The notes under the pieces: model-generated
Seen by the model: the letters and a program-made list of their open reading frames with translations, nothing else
What the model was told of the DNA's origin: nothing
Database searches by the model: none
Shown here: one piece after another, positions 1-8,219 of the stretch
How positions within the stretch are numbered: the first letter of the stretch is position 1
Layout of the letters: every line of letters starts with the position of its first letter
Assembly: GCA_040398465.1 (NCBI GenBank)
Contig: JBBAUA010000001.1
Span: 174,255-238,254, forward strand
Direction of reading: 5' to 3'
Origin: UBA7672 sp040398465
GTDB taxonomy: Bacteria > Pseudomonadota > Alphaproteobacteria > Caulobacterales > Hyphomonadaceae
Length of the DNA: 64,000 nucleotides
Position numbers and translations under genes: made by a program

Positions 1-1
1 G

Positions 2-115
2 TCGGCATCACCGCGCGCCGAGCCCTTCTATGCAAAGTGCGGCTTCGTTCCGATGGAAAAGCTCGACACGACCCACGGGCCCGTCGCCGTGATGTCCCGC
101 GCGCTGGTTTATTGA
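2..115 (+). CDS. GNAT-family acetyltransferase, C-terminal fragment (5' end outside window)
   Basis: Only the last 37 codons are present, ending in TGA. The readable tail contains FYAKCGFVP followed by a short strand (VAVMSRAL). This is the layout of the last helix and strand of GNAT N-acetyltransferases, where an F-Y-x-K-x-G-F motif precedes the C-terminal beta strand. The substrate cannot be told from this fragment. The next gene starts 10 bases downstream on the same strand, so the two may be co-transcribed. The call rests on one motif. Confidence 0.6.
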   Translation, partial: SASPRAEPFYAKCGFVPMEKLDTTHGPVAVMSRALVY

Positions 116-125
116 GGCCAACACC

Positions 126-602
126 ATGCGCCTGATCGCCATGTTCGCTGCCGCCTTCTGTATCGCCGCATGTGGCGGACAACCGCCGTCTGCTCCAGCT
201 GATGGGGCGGTCACTGTTCCTCCCAGCGGGTCTCCTGCTGCCCCTGCGCCTGCCAGCGACACTGCTGACGCGAACGCAATGACCGTGGCCCAGATCAGCG
301 CGCTGTTGGCCGGAGAGTGGCGGTCGACACAGGATGAGAAGTGGTCAATCGAGATTCTCGCCGAGGGCAAGTGGTCGAGCCGCTATGATGGCGAGGAAGC
401 TGAGGTGTCCGACTGGACGATCTTTGCGGGTGACAGTCCTCCGTCAAGGGCAGCCGGGCCGTTCACGCCTGCCTCACGCTACCTGGAGCTGAAGGACGCC
501 GATGATACCTTTTACTATGAGCTGGGCTGGGTCGCCGCCTATGCTTTCGACATGTTCTATACTGCGCGCGGGAATAACTTGAGTTTTGTCCGCGTAGAGT
601 AG
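126..602 (+). CDS. Hypothetical lipoprotein, 158 aa
   Basis: The protein begins with a short hydrophobic signal and a lipobox ending I-A-A-C at residues 13-16, so it is probably a lipid-anchored periplasmic or outer-membrane protein. A Pro/Ala/Ser-rich linker (about residues 20-50) leads to a compact domain of about 100 residues rich in Trp, Tyr and acidic residues. I recognise no catalytic motif and no named family. It lies between an acetyltransferase tail and an enoyl-CoA hydratase gene and has no obvious functional link to either. The ATG at 126 is the only start that gives the complete signal sequence. Confidence 0.7.
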   Translation: MRLIAMFAAAFCIAACGGQPPSAPADGAVTVPPSGSPAAPAPASDTADANAMTVAQISALLAGEWRSTQDEKWSIEILAEGKWSSRYDGEEAEVSDWTIFAGDSPPSRAAGPFTPASRYLELKDADDTFYYELGWVAAYAFDMFYTARGNNLSFVRVE

Positions 603-646
603 GCTGACGGCGTTCTGCTGCCGCACGACGCATTGGAGGGAACGAC

Positions 647-1423
647 ATGACCGACGCTGTGCAGACTGACCTCGTGAAGATCAGCGTCGCCGACGGCGTG
701 ATGGAGATCGTCTGGAACCGCCCGGACAAGAAGAACGCCCTGTCCAACGTCATGTATCGCGCCGCGACTGCTGCGCTCGCACGCGCTGTCGAGGACAAGT
801 CGATCAGGGTCGTGCTGCTCAGCTCCGAAGGCGATAGCTTCACATCCGGCAATGATCTCGCCGATTTCGCTGCGGCGTCGGCCGGCGGCGAAGCGCCCGC
901 CGCAGGCGGCTTCATCGAAGCAATTGCCCAATTCCCCAAGCCGATGATCGCAGCTGTCACAGGCCTCGCTGTCGGTGTCGGCACGACGATGCTGTTCCAC
1001 TGCGATCTGGTCTTCGTGGCGAACGAGGCGAAGCTGACGACGCCCTTCGTGAATCTGGGGCTGGTGCCGGAAGCGGCGTCCTCCATGCTGATCCCGGCGC
1101 GCATCGGCTACACGCGCGCCTTTGCGATGTTTGCGCTTGGTGAGGGAATGACGGGCGCGCAGGCGGCCCAGCTTGGCGTGGCCAACATCGCGTTGCCTGC
1201 TGGCGAAGTGATCGCCGCCGCGCGCGAGGCCGCTCGCAAGCTGGCGCAGCGTCCGCCCGGCGCCGTGATGGCGACGAAGAAGCTCATGCGTGACAGCGAG
1301 ACGATCCTCACCCAGCTCCGCACCGAGGGCAAAGTCTTCGGCGAGCGGCTCAAGACGGCTGAAGCGATGGAAGCCTTCATGGCGTTCCAGCAGAAGCGCG
1401 CGCCGGACTTCAGCAAGTTCTGA
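647..1423 (+). CDS. Enoyl-CoA hydratase/isomerase (crotonase) family protein
   Basis: The 258-residue protein has the crotonase layout: N-terminal WNRPDKKNALS, the oxyanion-hole segment around GDSFTSGNDLADF, and the second oxyanion element AVTGLAVGVGTTMLFHCDLVFVA split by hydrophobic strands. A canonical Glu-Glu catalytic pair is not obvious (GLVPEAASS keeps one Glu), so it may be an isomerase-like or atypical member rather than a strict hydratase. It would act on acyl-CoA thioesters in the cytosol. An AGGGA-type ribosome site lies before the ATG at 647. The gene is followed at once by a bidirectional terminator shared with efp. Confidence 0.85.
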   Translation: MTDAVQTDLVKISVADGVMEIVWNRPDKKNALSNVMYRAATAALARAVEDKSIRVVLLSSEGDSFTSGNDLADFAAASAGGEAPAAGGFIEAIAQFPKPMIAAVTGLAVGVGTTMLFHCDLVFVANEAKLTTPFVNLGLVPEAASSMLIPARIGYTRAFAMFALGEGMTGAQAAQLGVANIALPAGEVIAAAREAARKLAQRPPGAVMATKKLMRDSETILTQLRTEGKVFGERLKTAEAMEAFMAFQQKRAPDFSKF

Positions 1424-1432
1424 GGCAGACAA

Positions 1433-1460
1433 AAACCCCGGCGGTTTCCCGCCGGGGTTT
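1433..1460. terminator. Bidirectional Rho-independent terminator between the crotonase gene and efp
   Basis: A perfect 12-bp inverted repeat (AAACCCCGGCGG and its complement) with a 4-base loop lies between two convergent genes. A and T runs at its ends can serve as the U-tract on either strand. Confidence 0.85.
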
Positions 1461-1484
1461 GATGTCTTGCTCAGCGAGGAAGTA

Positions 1485-2057
1485 TCAATCCTTCGCGCGT
1501 TCCACGTAGGAGCCGTCTTCCGTTGAGACGATGATGCGCGTGCCTGTACCGATGTGCGGGGGGACCATGACGCGGACGCCGTTGGACAGCTTCGCAGGCT
1601 TGTAGGAGCCCGACGCCGTCTGGCCCTTCACGACTGGCTCGGTCTCGACGATCTCGAGCGTCACGCGCTGCGGTAGGGAGATGGCGACCGGGCTGCCGTC
1701 GAACATCAGCAGGTGGCACTGCATGTTCTCGTCGAGATAGCTTGCGTCGTCGCCGAGCATCGCGGCCGGCACGGTGATCTGCTCGTAGTTTTCCGGGTTC
1801 ATGAAGACGTAGTTGGGATCGTCCTTGAACAGGTAGGTGTGCATCACTTCCTCGACGAAGGCGCGCTCGAGCTGGTCGGTCGTCTTGTAGGTCTCGACGA
1901 CCTTCACCCCGTCCGAAATGCGGCGCATCTCGATGGTGGCCGTGGGCGTGCCCTTGCCGGGGCGGTAGGTTTCGGCCTTGAGCACCGTGTAGAGCCTGCC
2001 GTCCTCGTTCTCGAGGACATTGCCCTTCCGGACGTCGCTGGCGATGACTTTGACCAC
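1485..2057 (-). CDS. efp: Elongation factor P
   Basis: EF-P binds the ribosome between the P and E sites and rescues stalling at polyproline. The 190-residue protein shows the three-domain family layout: KOW-like domain I from residue 1, then two OB-type domains. It ends with the family hallmark GTRIIVSTEDGSYVERA. The modifiable lysine is Lys35 in the loop RPGKGT. I chose the GTG at 2057 because it gives the standard N-terminus MVKVIASDVRKGN; upstream in-frame sequence is not EF-P-like. It lies divergent from epmA, the ligase expected to modify it, which supports beta-lysylation in this organism. The many proline-rich proteins in the window are plausible EF-P clients. Confidence 0.96.
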   Translation of the reverse strand: MVKVIASDVRKGNVLENEDGRLYTVLKAETYRPGKGTPTATIEMRRISDGVKVVETYKTTDQLERAFVEEVMHTYLFKDDPNYVFMNPENYEQITVPAAMLGDDASYLDENMQCHLLMFDGSPVAISLPQRVTLEIVETEPVVKGQTASGSYKPAKLSNGVRVMVPPHIGTGTRIIVSTEDGSYVERAKD

Positions 2058-2255
2058 GGGAAAAGCCCTTGTCTTGTGGCCGGCGGCGGAATTCGGTGCG
2101 CCAGCCTGAACCTGTTGAAGCGGCGCGGTCATACAATGCCCAGCCCCCCGGGCCAAGCCCGCCCTTCTGCGGCTTTTGGATCCTGAATCAGGGGTTTGCG
2201 CACTTGCACCCGGCAAGTGATAGGGTCTCGCAACGCCTGTCCGGAAACCGTTGCG

Positions 2256-3266
2256 ATGCCCTGGTGGTCCCCTGAAACCCACGCCGACCGCCGGCCCTTT
2301 CTTCAGGCGCGGGGGCGCATCCGGGATGCTGCGCGCAGCTGGTTCAGGGAGGAAGGCTTCACCGAGGTGGAGTGCGGCGCCCTTCAGGTCTCGCCCGGCA
2401 ACGAGGCTCACCTCCACGCCTTTGCCACGGAACAGTCTGGCGAGGCCGGCCCTCGGCCGCTCTACCTCCACACCTCGCCGGAGTTTTCCTGCAAGAAGCT
2501 GCTGGCGGCGGGTGAGACGAAGATATTTGACTACGCCCGGGTCTATCGGAAAGGCGAGACCGGGCCGCTCCATTCGGGCGAGTTCACCATGCTGGAATGG
2601 TATCGCGCCGGCGAGCCGTACGAAGCAGTGATGGCTGATTGCGTTGAGCTGTGCCGCCTGGCGGCGCGTCAGACGGAAACGGATGCGCTGCGGTGGCGCG
2701 ACAACGTCTGCGATCCAGAAGCCGTCCCGGAGCGACTGACGCTCGTCGACGCCTTTGCCCGGCACGCCGGTATCGACCTTGCCGGAGCTCTCGGCAAACG
2801 GGACGCACTCGCCGACGCGGCTCGCGCAATCGATGTCCGCGTCGGGACGGACGACTCGTGGTCAGACCTCTTCAGCCGCATCCTGGTGCAGCACATCGAA
2901 CCTAAACTGGGGCAGGGGCGCCTGACCCTGCTTTGCGAATACCCCGCCGAGGAAGCCGCCCTGGCCCGGCTGCTCGCCGGTGATCCGCGTTTCGCCGAAC
3001 GCTTTGAACTCTACGCTTGCGGTGTCGAACTCGCCAACGGCTTCGGCGAACTGACGGATGCTGCTGAGCAGCGCCGCCGCTTCGAAGCCGAGATGGATGT
3101 GAAGCTGGCGACCTACGGGGAGCGCTATCCGCTCGACGAAGAGTTTCTCGACGCGCTTGCCCGTATGCCCGCCGCCAGCGGCGTTGCCATGGGATTCGAC
3201 CGCCTCGTGATGCTGGCCACGGGCGCCCGTCGTATCGCGGACGTCCTCTGGACGCCGCCGGTCTAA
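2256..3266 (+). CDS. epmA: EF-P lysine ligase EpmA (GenX/PoxA)
   Basis: This is a class II lysyl-tRNA synthetase catalytic core without the anticodon-binding domain. It attaches (beta-)lysine to Lys35 of EF-P. The 336-residue length matches the family. Visible class II motifs include the stretch around LHTSPEFSCKKLLAAG, ARVYRKGETG with HSGEFTMLEWYRAG (motif 2), and the C-terminal GVAMGFDRLVML (motif 3). I start it at the ATG at 2256 (MPWWSPETHADRRPFL), which agrees with typical EpmA N-termini. It is divergent from efp and followed by a lipoprotein gene and epmB, so substrate, ligase and aminomutase genes sit together. Confidence 0.95.
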   Translation: MPWWSPETHADRRPFLQARGRIRDAARSWFREEGFTEVECGALQVSPGNEAHLHAFATEQSGEAGPRPLYLHTSPEFSCKKLLAAGETKIFDYARVYRKGETGPLHSGEFTMLEWYRAGEPYEAVMADCVELCRLAARQTETDALRWRDNVCDPEAVPERLTLVDAFARHAGIDLAGALGKRDALADAARAIDVRVGTDDSWSDLFSRILVQHIEPKLGQGRLTLLCEYPAEEAALARLLAGDPRFAERFELYACGVELANGFGELTDAAEQRRRFEAEMDVKLATYGERYPLDEEFLDALARMPAASGVAMGFDRLVMLATGARRIADVLWTPPV

Positions 3267-3296
3267 CAGTTTCCAATGCTGCAAAAGAGGTGCGCC

Positions 3297-3734
3297 ATGT
3301 TCCGATCGCTTGTTGCAACCGTCCTGATGTTGCCTGTGATATCCGCGTGCACCACGACGCCAGAGCCCTGCACCGCCGAATGGTTTGACTGGAAGACGGA
3401 ACGGATCCTGGGCGAGTTCGTCTATGACCACCGCCGGCAGATCGACGAGTTGCGCGACGTGGCGCCGCGGATGTTCGGCTCGGAAGGCGGACTGGAGCAG
3501 ATAGCTCCCACATCAATGCTTGTTCTGACCGCGATCGGCGCCCTCCAACTCGTGGTCGATTTCGCTGATGACGCCTGGCCCGGGATCACCGACGCGGTCT
3601 CGGAATGCTCGAGTGCGCCGGACGCGAGCCGGCTGTTCGCGGACATGCTGCGGCGCGAGGGCGTCGACGACCGCGCCGTGCGGGCGATCGAGGATCTGGG
3701 CGGGCTGATGGACTTGACGCGCGGTCGGCGCTAG
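3297..3734 (+). CDS. Hypothetical lipoprotein between epmA and epmB, 145 aa
   Basis: A signal peptide ends in the lipobox I-S-A-C (Cys18), followed by a mostly helical domain of about 125 residues with two further Cys (EPCTAEW and SECSSAP) that could pair as a disulfide. The start at 3297 is preceded by GAGG at a proper distance; the upstream in-frame ATG at 3276 would add seven residues and spoil the signal. I do not recognise the family. It begins 30 bases after epmA and ends 13 bases before epmB, so it is probably in the same operon, although no role in EF-P modification is known for a lipoprotein. Confidence 0.7.
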   Translation: MFRSLVATVLMLPVISACTTTPEPCTAEWFDWKTERILGEFVYDHRRQIDELRDVAPRMFGSEGGLEQIAPTSMLVLTAIGALQLVVDFADDAWPGITDAVSECSSAPDASRLFADMLRREGVDDRAVRAIEDLGGLMDLTRGRR

Positions 3735-3747
3735 ACGCCCGCGAACC

Positions 3748-4797
3748 GTGACCCGCTTGCTCGACATAACGTCTGCCCGAACGCTGCGCACCGCCGACGA
3801 TCTCGTCGACGCGGGTCTTGCGCCGGACGCGCGGTCGCTCGCGCAGGTGACCGCCGCATACGCCACCGCAATCACGCCGGCCATCGCCGCCCTGATCGAT
3901 CGCAGCGATCCTGCCGACCCGATCGCGCTGCAATTCGTGCCGATGTCTGCAGAGCTGGATATCCTGCCGGAAGAGTTGCCCGATCCGATTGGCGACAAGG
4001 CGCACGAGCCGGTCGAGGGCATCGTCCACCGCTATCCCGATCGCGTGCTGCTCAAGATCGTTTCCGTCTGCCCGGTCTACTGCCGCTTCTGCTTCCGGCG
4101 CGAGATGGTCGGACCGGACAAGGATGGAAACCTGACGCCTGCGGAGCTTGAAACTGCGCTGGCCTATGTCCGCACCCACCCGGAAATCCGCGAAGTCATT
4201 CTGACGGGCGGCGATCCGTTCATGCTGTCGGCTCGTCGCGCCGAAGCGCTGACGCGCGCGCTCGAGGCGATTGGGCATGTGAAGGTGATCCGCTGGCACA
4301 CACGAATGCCGGTCGCCGATCCTGAGCGTGTGTCCGACGCATTCGTCGCCGCGATCCGCAGCCGGACAAAAGCAGTCTTTGTCGCGGTCCACTGCAATCA
4401 TGCGCGCGAACTGACCCAGCAGGCGCGCGCCGCGCTCGTGCGAATGGCCGACGCCGGCATCCAGCTGCTTGGCCAGTCGGTGCTGCTGAAGGGCGTCAAT
4501 GCCGACATCGATACGCTGGCCGAGCTGATGTGCGCGTTGGTCGAGTCACGCGTGCGGCCCTACTACCTGCATCACCCGGACCTGGCGCAGGGAACGTCTC
4601 ACTTCAGGCTCGGCGTCGAGCAGGGGCAGGCCCTGGTCCGCGAGCTGCGGGATCGCGTCTCCGGCCTTGCGCAACCACAATACGTCATCGACATCCCCGG
4701 CGGCGTCTCGAAGGCGCTCGCCAGCCCTTCGGACGTGGCGATCGCGCAGGGGCAGGTCCACCTGCGGGGCAGGGATGGCCAGTGGCGAGAGCATTGA
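3748..4797 (+). CDS. epmB: EF-P (R)-beta-lysine-forming lysine 2,3-aminomutase EpmB (KamA family)
   Basis: A radical-SAM and PLP enzyme that converts L-lysine to beta-lysine for EF-P modification. The radical-SAM cluster motif C-x3-C-x2-C is visible as CPVYCRFCFRRE, preceded by HRYPDRVLLKIVSV, followed by ILTGGDPFMLS. PLP-binding features of the family lie near the C-terminus (YVIDIPGGVSKA, with the lysine). The 349-residue length is shorter than clostridial KamA (over 400) and matches EpmB. The GTG at 3748 follows the lipoprotein gene closely. Pairing with epmA and efp favours the EpmB role over catabolic lysine aminomutase. Confidence 0.9.
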   Translation: MTRLLDITSARTLRTADDLVDAGLAPDARSLAQVTAAYATAITPAIAALIDRSDPADPIALQFVPMSAELDILPEELPDPIGDKAHEPVEGIVHRYPDRVLLKIVSVCPVYCRFCFRREMVGPDKDGNLTPAELETALAYVRTHPEIREVILTGGDPFMLSARRAEALTRALEAIGHVKVIRWHTRMPVADPERVSDAFVAAIRSRTKAVFVAVHCNHARELTQQARAALVRMADAGIQLLGQSVLLKGVNADIDTLAELMCALVESRVRPYYLHHPDLAQGTSHFRLGVEQGQALVRELRDRVSGLAQPQYVIDIPGGVSKALASPSDVAIAQGQVHLRGRDGQWREH

Positions 4798-4893
4798 AGC
4801 TGGCGGCTTACCTGCTCAAGCCAAGAAAAAATTAACGGTCGCGAAACGGCGGTCAGCTAGACAGGCTCCAAAGAGAGACCGGTTCGCCCACGC

Positions 4894-5493
4894 ATGTCCT
4901 CCGCCAAGGCTCCAAAGGCGCTGTTGAATCTGCAGCGGACGTCGATCTTGCTGGCTGACGCCGACATGATGGGCCAGAGCATCGTGGTCCAGATGCTGAT
5001 CGGTTTTGGCGCACGCACGGTCGTGCGTTGCGATGATATCGCAGAGGCCCGCCGTCAGCTGGCGCATCAATCCTATGATCTGGTCATCACAGACCCGGCC
5101 GGCTTTGGGCCCGAGGGGTACGATCTCATCGGATGGCTGCGTCGGGATCTGCCCGCGCCGAACCGGCATGCCCCGGTGCTGATCGTCACGGGTCACACGG
5201 AAAGCGGCAGGATCGGGCAGCTTCGCGATTCCGGCGCCAATTTCGTTGTCTCGCGGCCGCTCTCGGCCACCGTTCTGCTGGAACGGATTCTCTGGATGTC
5301 GCGCGAGAAGCGCCCGTATGTCGAAACCGACAACTATGTCGGGCCCGACCGCCGCTGGCGCGACGAGGCCCTACCGGCAGGGACGCCGGGCCGCCGGCAA
5401 AAGGATCGGGACGTTGCCGCGCGGATCGCAGCAGGAGGGGACATGAGCCAGGCGGAGATCGACATGGTCATGAATGCGGCGACCTCGTCATGA
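4894..5493 (+). CDS. Atypical CheY-like receiver-domain protein with a C-terminal GPDRR segment
   Basis: Residues about 15-135 form a receiver domain: acidic pair in LLADADMM (Asp22/Asp24), phospho-acceptor Asp67 in YDLVITDP, and Thr99 in VLIVTGHT. The conserved lysine of the switch is replaced by Arg (FVVSRPLS, residues 118-124), which is unusual for a classic phospho-switch. The C-terminal 60 residues contain YVGPDRRWRDE and GRRQKDRD, a basic tail I associate with CheY-like proteins in Caulobacter-type alphaproteobacteria. The stop overlaps the start of the next gene (ATGA), which suggests translational coupling. Its partner kinase is not in the window. Confidence 0.75.
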   Translation: MSSAKAPKALLNLQRTSILLADADMMGQSIVVQMLIGFGARTVVRCDDIAEARRQLAHQSYDLVITDPAGFGPEGYDLIGWLRRDLPAPNRHAPVLIVTGHTESGRIGQLRDSGANFVVSRPLSATVLLERILWMSREKRPYVETDNYVGPDRRWRDEALPAGTPGRRQKDRDVAARIAAGGDMSQAEIDMVMNAATSS

Positions 5494-5960
5494 AGATCAC
5501 CTACGCAAAGAACCGGTTGCGGGATGCGATCGACAGCGCCCCGCCAATGATGGCCGCCACCGCCGTCAAGCAGGCAGAAGCGCTGCTGGGCGAGATGGAG
5601 CAGGAGTGTCTGGCGCGACTCGACGTGTTGCTCGCAGCCTTTCCACAGGGACTATCGGGTGACGAAGATGCGCGAAGCGCACAGATGCGCGAGGTCTACG
5701 ATACGTCCCGGCGCATGATCGGCGTTGCGACAGTCGCGGGTATCCCCGAGATGGACATCGCAGCGCGAAGCCTCTGCGAAGTGGCAGATGCGCTGCTGGG
5801 CCGCCAGAAGACGGATTGGGAGCCGCTGCGCGTGCACATCAGCACGATGCACCTGCTGCGTCGCTCGGACATTCCCGATCCCGCGAAGGGGCAGCTGCTC
5901 GTTGCACTTGAAAGCCTGCGGACAAAGATCGCTCCGGCGACGGCCTCGCAGCGGCGATAG
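5490..5960 (+). CDS. Conserved hypothetical protein coupled to the receiver-domain gene, 156 aa
   Basis: The start codon overlaps the receiver gene's stop by four bases. The protein looks wholly alpha-helical with amphipathic segments (for example AVKQAEALLGEMEQECLARLDVLLAAF) and no signal or membrane segment, so it is cytosolic. A helical-bundle phosphotransfer or receiver-binding role is possible given the neighbour, but no His-phosphotransfer motif (HxxKG) is visible. The region after it is a short gap to the convergent regulator gene at 5964. Confidence 0.65.
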   Translation: MKITYAKNRLRDAIDSAPPMMAATAVKQAEALLGEMEQECLARLDVLLAAFPQGLSGDEDARSAQMREVYDTSRRMIGVATVAGIPEMDIAARSLCEVADALLGRQKTDWEPLRVHISTMHLLRRSDIPDPAKGQLLVALESLRTKIAPATASQRR

Positions 5961-5963
5961 CTC

Positions 5964-6260
5964 TCAGCTCCCGCCGTCCAGCAGCTCCTTGAGGTAGGCG
6001 ACGTGCTTGTCGAAGGCCTTGCGGCCGATGCGCGTCAGCGCCACGCGGGTACGTGGCTTCTTGCCCACGAAGTCCTTCTGCACGGCGATATAGCCCGCCT
6101 TCTCGAGGGCTGCGAGGTGCGTCGCCATGTTTCCGTCCGTCGCGCCCAGCACCGCCTTCAGCTTGTTGAATTCAAGCTGCTCTCCGTGGGCCAGCGCGTT
6201 GAGGGTTGCGGCTATGCGCAGCCGCATCGACTGATGGATGATCTCGTCGGGCCCATCCAT
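5964..6260 (-). CDS. Winged-helix transcriptional regulator
   Basis: The 98-residue protein is a single winged helix-turn-helix of the HTH_34/ArsR-MarR-like type. The recognition region reads LEFNKLKAVLGATDGNMATHLAALEKAGYI, followed by a basic wing (KKPRTRVALTRIGRKAF). I chose the ATG at 6260 (MDGPDEIIHQSMRLRI), which leaves 2 bases to the upstream membrane-protein gene. It is the last gene of a three-gene minus-strand unit, and the inverted repeat at 8220-8240 before the first gene is a good candidate for its operator. No metal-binding Cys motif is present, so the effector is unknown. Confidence 0.85.
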   Translation of the reverse strand: MDGPDEIIHQSMRLRIAATLNALAHGEQLEFNKLKAVLGATDGNMATHLAALEKAGYIAVQKDFVGKKPRTRVALTRIGRKAFDKHVAYLKELLDGGS

Positions 6261-6262
6261 GG

Positions 6263-6838
6263 TCAGGCGCTCCGGAGCCACAGGCCGCCAGCAATCAGCG
6301 AGCCGCCGCCGAAGACGCCCATCCACAATGCGTAGTACTCATCGATCCAGACAAAGCCCGCCATGATTCCCGCCGCGGTGACGAAGCCGATGGCGAACAG
6401 GCGCCAGCCGGCCCAGATGCCCGATGCCATGTACATGAAGGGGAAGAAGATCGAGATCATCGCGTTCGTCTCGCGCGAGGTCTCCGGCCGGGAAATGAAG
6501 ATCAGGCATGAGATGAAGGTCAGCGTGACAAGCCATGTGAGGCCGACTCGCCGCGCTATCTTCACGTCGAACGAAGACTTTGCCCCCGGCTTGATTCCTC
6601 GCGACTGGATTACTCCCGTTACTGCGCTGGCGATCATGCCAATGACGACGCCAGGGCCCCACGCCCAGTCGGTCTGGTCAGGCCAGAATTGCGTGACGGT
6701 GTTCGCGACCAGCCACACCAGCCCCCAGATGATGAAATGCGGAGCGCCCTGGTTGTAGCCTTTCAGCGTGACGATGCGACCGCTCGCCTGGCTCACTTCC
6801 TCCAGCGCCTTCGCTGCTTCCTCGCGCGTTACGTTCAT
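6263..6838 (-). CDS. Polytopic membrane protein, 191 aa, in regulator operon
   Basis: After a short charged N-terminus (residues 1-30) there are about five hydrophobic segments (starting near residues 33, 63, 98, 130 and 150), including FIIWGLVWLVANTV and GLTWLVTLTFISCLIFI. There are no transporter signature motifs. It lies between the secreted hydrolase gene and the winged-helix regulator gene with gaps of 2-4 bases, so the three are almost certainly co-transcribed. Membrane protein plus small winged-helix regulator pairs are common in alphaproteobacteria, but their function is not established. Confidence 0.75.
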   Translation of the reverse strand: MNVTREEAAKALEEVSQASGRIVTLKGYNQGAPHFIIWGLVWLVANTVTQFWPDQTDWAWGPGVVIGMIASAVTGVIQSRGIKPGAKSSFDVKIARRVGLTWLVTLTFISCLIFISRPETSRETNAMISIFFPFMYMASGIWAGWRLFAIGFVTAAGIMAGFVWIDEYYALWMGVFGGGSLIAGGLWLRSA

Positions 6839-6842
6839 GGAG

Positions 6843-8195
6843 CTACTCCTTCAGGGCGGCGTCGAAGAAAGCGACAACCTTCGGCCAGTTGTCCCTCCAG
6901 GCAGCCATGTTCGCTTCGCCCGTCCCGCCCAGCATCTCGCTGACAGGGGCCTGCGCCATTGAAGCAGCGTTGTCTGACGACGGGTCGCCCATGAAGACCA
7001 TATGTCCCGCCGCGTCATAGCTGAGGTGTTGAACCTGATGCTTGAAGTTCTTTTCCTTCAGCCGCGCCACCACACGCTCGCCCATCTCGAACGACGGCCA
7101 CAGCGCATCGGCCTTGCCTGAGACCAGCAGCACCGGACCGTTGGTTTTTTCGACCGGGATGATCGTCTCGGCACGTTGGGTCGCCTGAACAAGGACGTTC
7201 TCGAACATCGGTTTCATCGGGCGGCCGGGTCTATAGGCCATGCCGTCCGGCGTTACAAAGGGCAGGGCTTTCCCGCCGACCGTCCAGGCCGGGCCCATGT
7301 TCATCGGGTTCGAGAAGTTGAGTCCCTGCCACACGATTCCAGAGGGGGCGAATGCGGCCGCGGCCCTGATATCGTTTCGCCGCGACGCCAGCAGCAGCGC
7401 AGCCTCGGACCCGCGCGAGCCCCCAATCACGCCGATTGCGCCGGGGTCGATGCCCGGCTGCGCCTTGAGCCAGTCAACGGCAGAATCGAAGTATTCGAGA
7501 GGTATGTTTTCCAGCGTCTGCGGCAGCCCCTCTTCCCGGAAGTAAGCAAGCGCGAGCACGGCATAGCCATGACGTGTGAAGCCAGCGCCCACCCCGCTCG
7601 CCGCCTCGATGCCGCCCTCCGACCCGCCGAGCACGATCAGGGCAGGCGCCCGTCGCGTTCCTTCCGGGCGATAGAGTATCCCGTTGAGGCCGCCAGTGCG
7701 CACATCCTCACGGGTTGCGCCCTCCGCAGCAGGCGCACCGCGCGCCGCCGCCCTGGACGGTTGCGGCGCCGAGGCTGCGCCGGGAATCCGCTGCAGCGTT
7801 ACAACGGCCGCAGTGTCGCCCGCCACGGCGATCGACGCTGACTCAAACGTTACGGGCCATGACGTATCATTCCCGAAAGCATAGCCCTCGGCCGGCATGT
7901 TCATCTGCATGTCGCCGTTCTCGTCGTGGAAGGCCTGAATGGCGTAGCGGCCCAGCGCGACGCCTTCGAAGGTGACGGTTGTGGCGCCCGCTTTCGCATC
8001 GGCCATTCCACTGTGGGTCATGCAGGCGCCTGGGAAAGGCGCCTTGGGGTCACCGCACAACGTCGCGAGCACGCTGCCCTTGGACGCCGGGATGTCATTG
8101 ATGGTCAGCGTTACCGTAGAGGTCTGGGCGAAAGCGGGGAGGGTGGCGGCGCCTGCAAGTACGGCGCAGGCGATGGCAATCATTCGGCGCGTCAT
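6843..8195 (-). CDS. Secreted DUF2141 - alpha/beta hydrolase (acyl-CoA thioester hydrolase/BAAT C-terminal-like) fusion
   Basis: A cleavable signal peptide (residues 1-23, ending AFAQ) is followed by a DUF2141-like beta domain (about 25-140) and then an alpha/beta hydrolase domain (about 175-450). The latter has nucleophile elbow GVIGGSRGSEAALLL, an upstream IVLGGSEGG oxyanion region, a late acidic residue near LVSGKADALWPS and the final His in YDAAGHMVF. The second domain resembles bile-acid-CoA:amino acid N-acyltransferase C-terminal and dienelactone-hydrolase-type enzymes. The substrate is unknown. The start at 8195 follows GGAGAG; upstream in-frame starts would run through the inverted-repeat operator. 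Confidence 0.8.
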   Translation of the reverse strand: MTRRMIAIACAVLAGAATLPAFAQTSTVTLTINDIPASKGSVLATLCGDPKAPFPGACMTHSGMADAKAGATTVTFEGVALGRYAIQAFHDENGDMQMNMPAEGYAFGNDTSWPVTFESASIAVAGDTAAVVTLQRIPGAASAPQPSRAAARGAPAAEGATREDVRTGGLNGILYRPEGTRRAPALIVLGGSEGGIEAASGVGAGFTRHGYAVLALAYFREEGLPQTLENIPLEYFDSAVDWLKAQPGIDPGAIGVIGGSRGSEAALLLASRRNDIRAAAAFAPSGIVWQGLNFSNPMNMGPAWTVGGKALPFVTPDGMAYRPGRPMKPMFENVLVQATQRAETIIPVEKTNGPVLLVSGKADALWPSFEMGERVVARLKEKNFKHQVQHLSYDAAGHMVFMGDPSSDNAASMAQAPVSEMLGGTGEANMAAWRDNWPKVVAFFDAALKE

Positions 8196-8219
8196 GGTCG
8201 CTCTCCTATGCGTGGAGAG

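Noticed and set aside
463..1432. Long open frames on the minus strand opposite the crotonase gene (213 and 291 codons)
   Set aside because: They are antisense shadows in GC-rich DNA: the plus-strand frame has clear crotonase motifs and a ribosome site, while the minus frames are Arg/His-rich with no motif.
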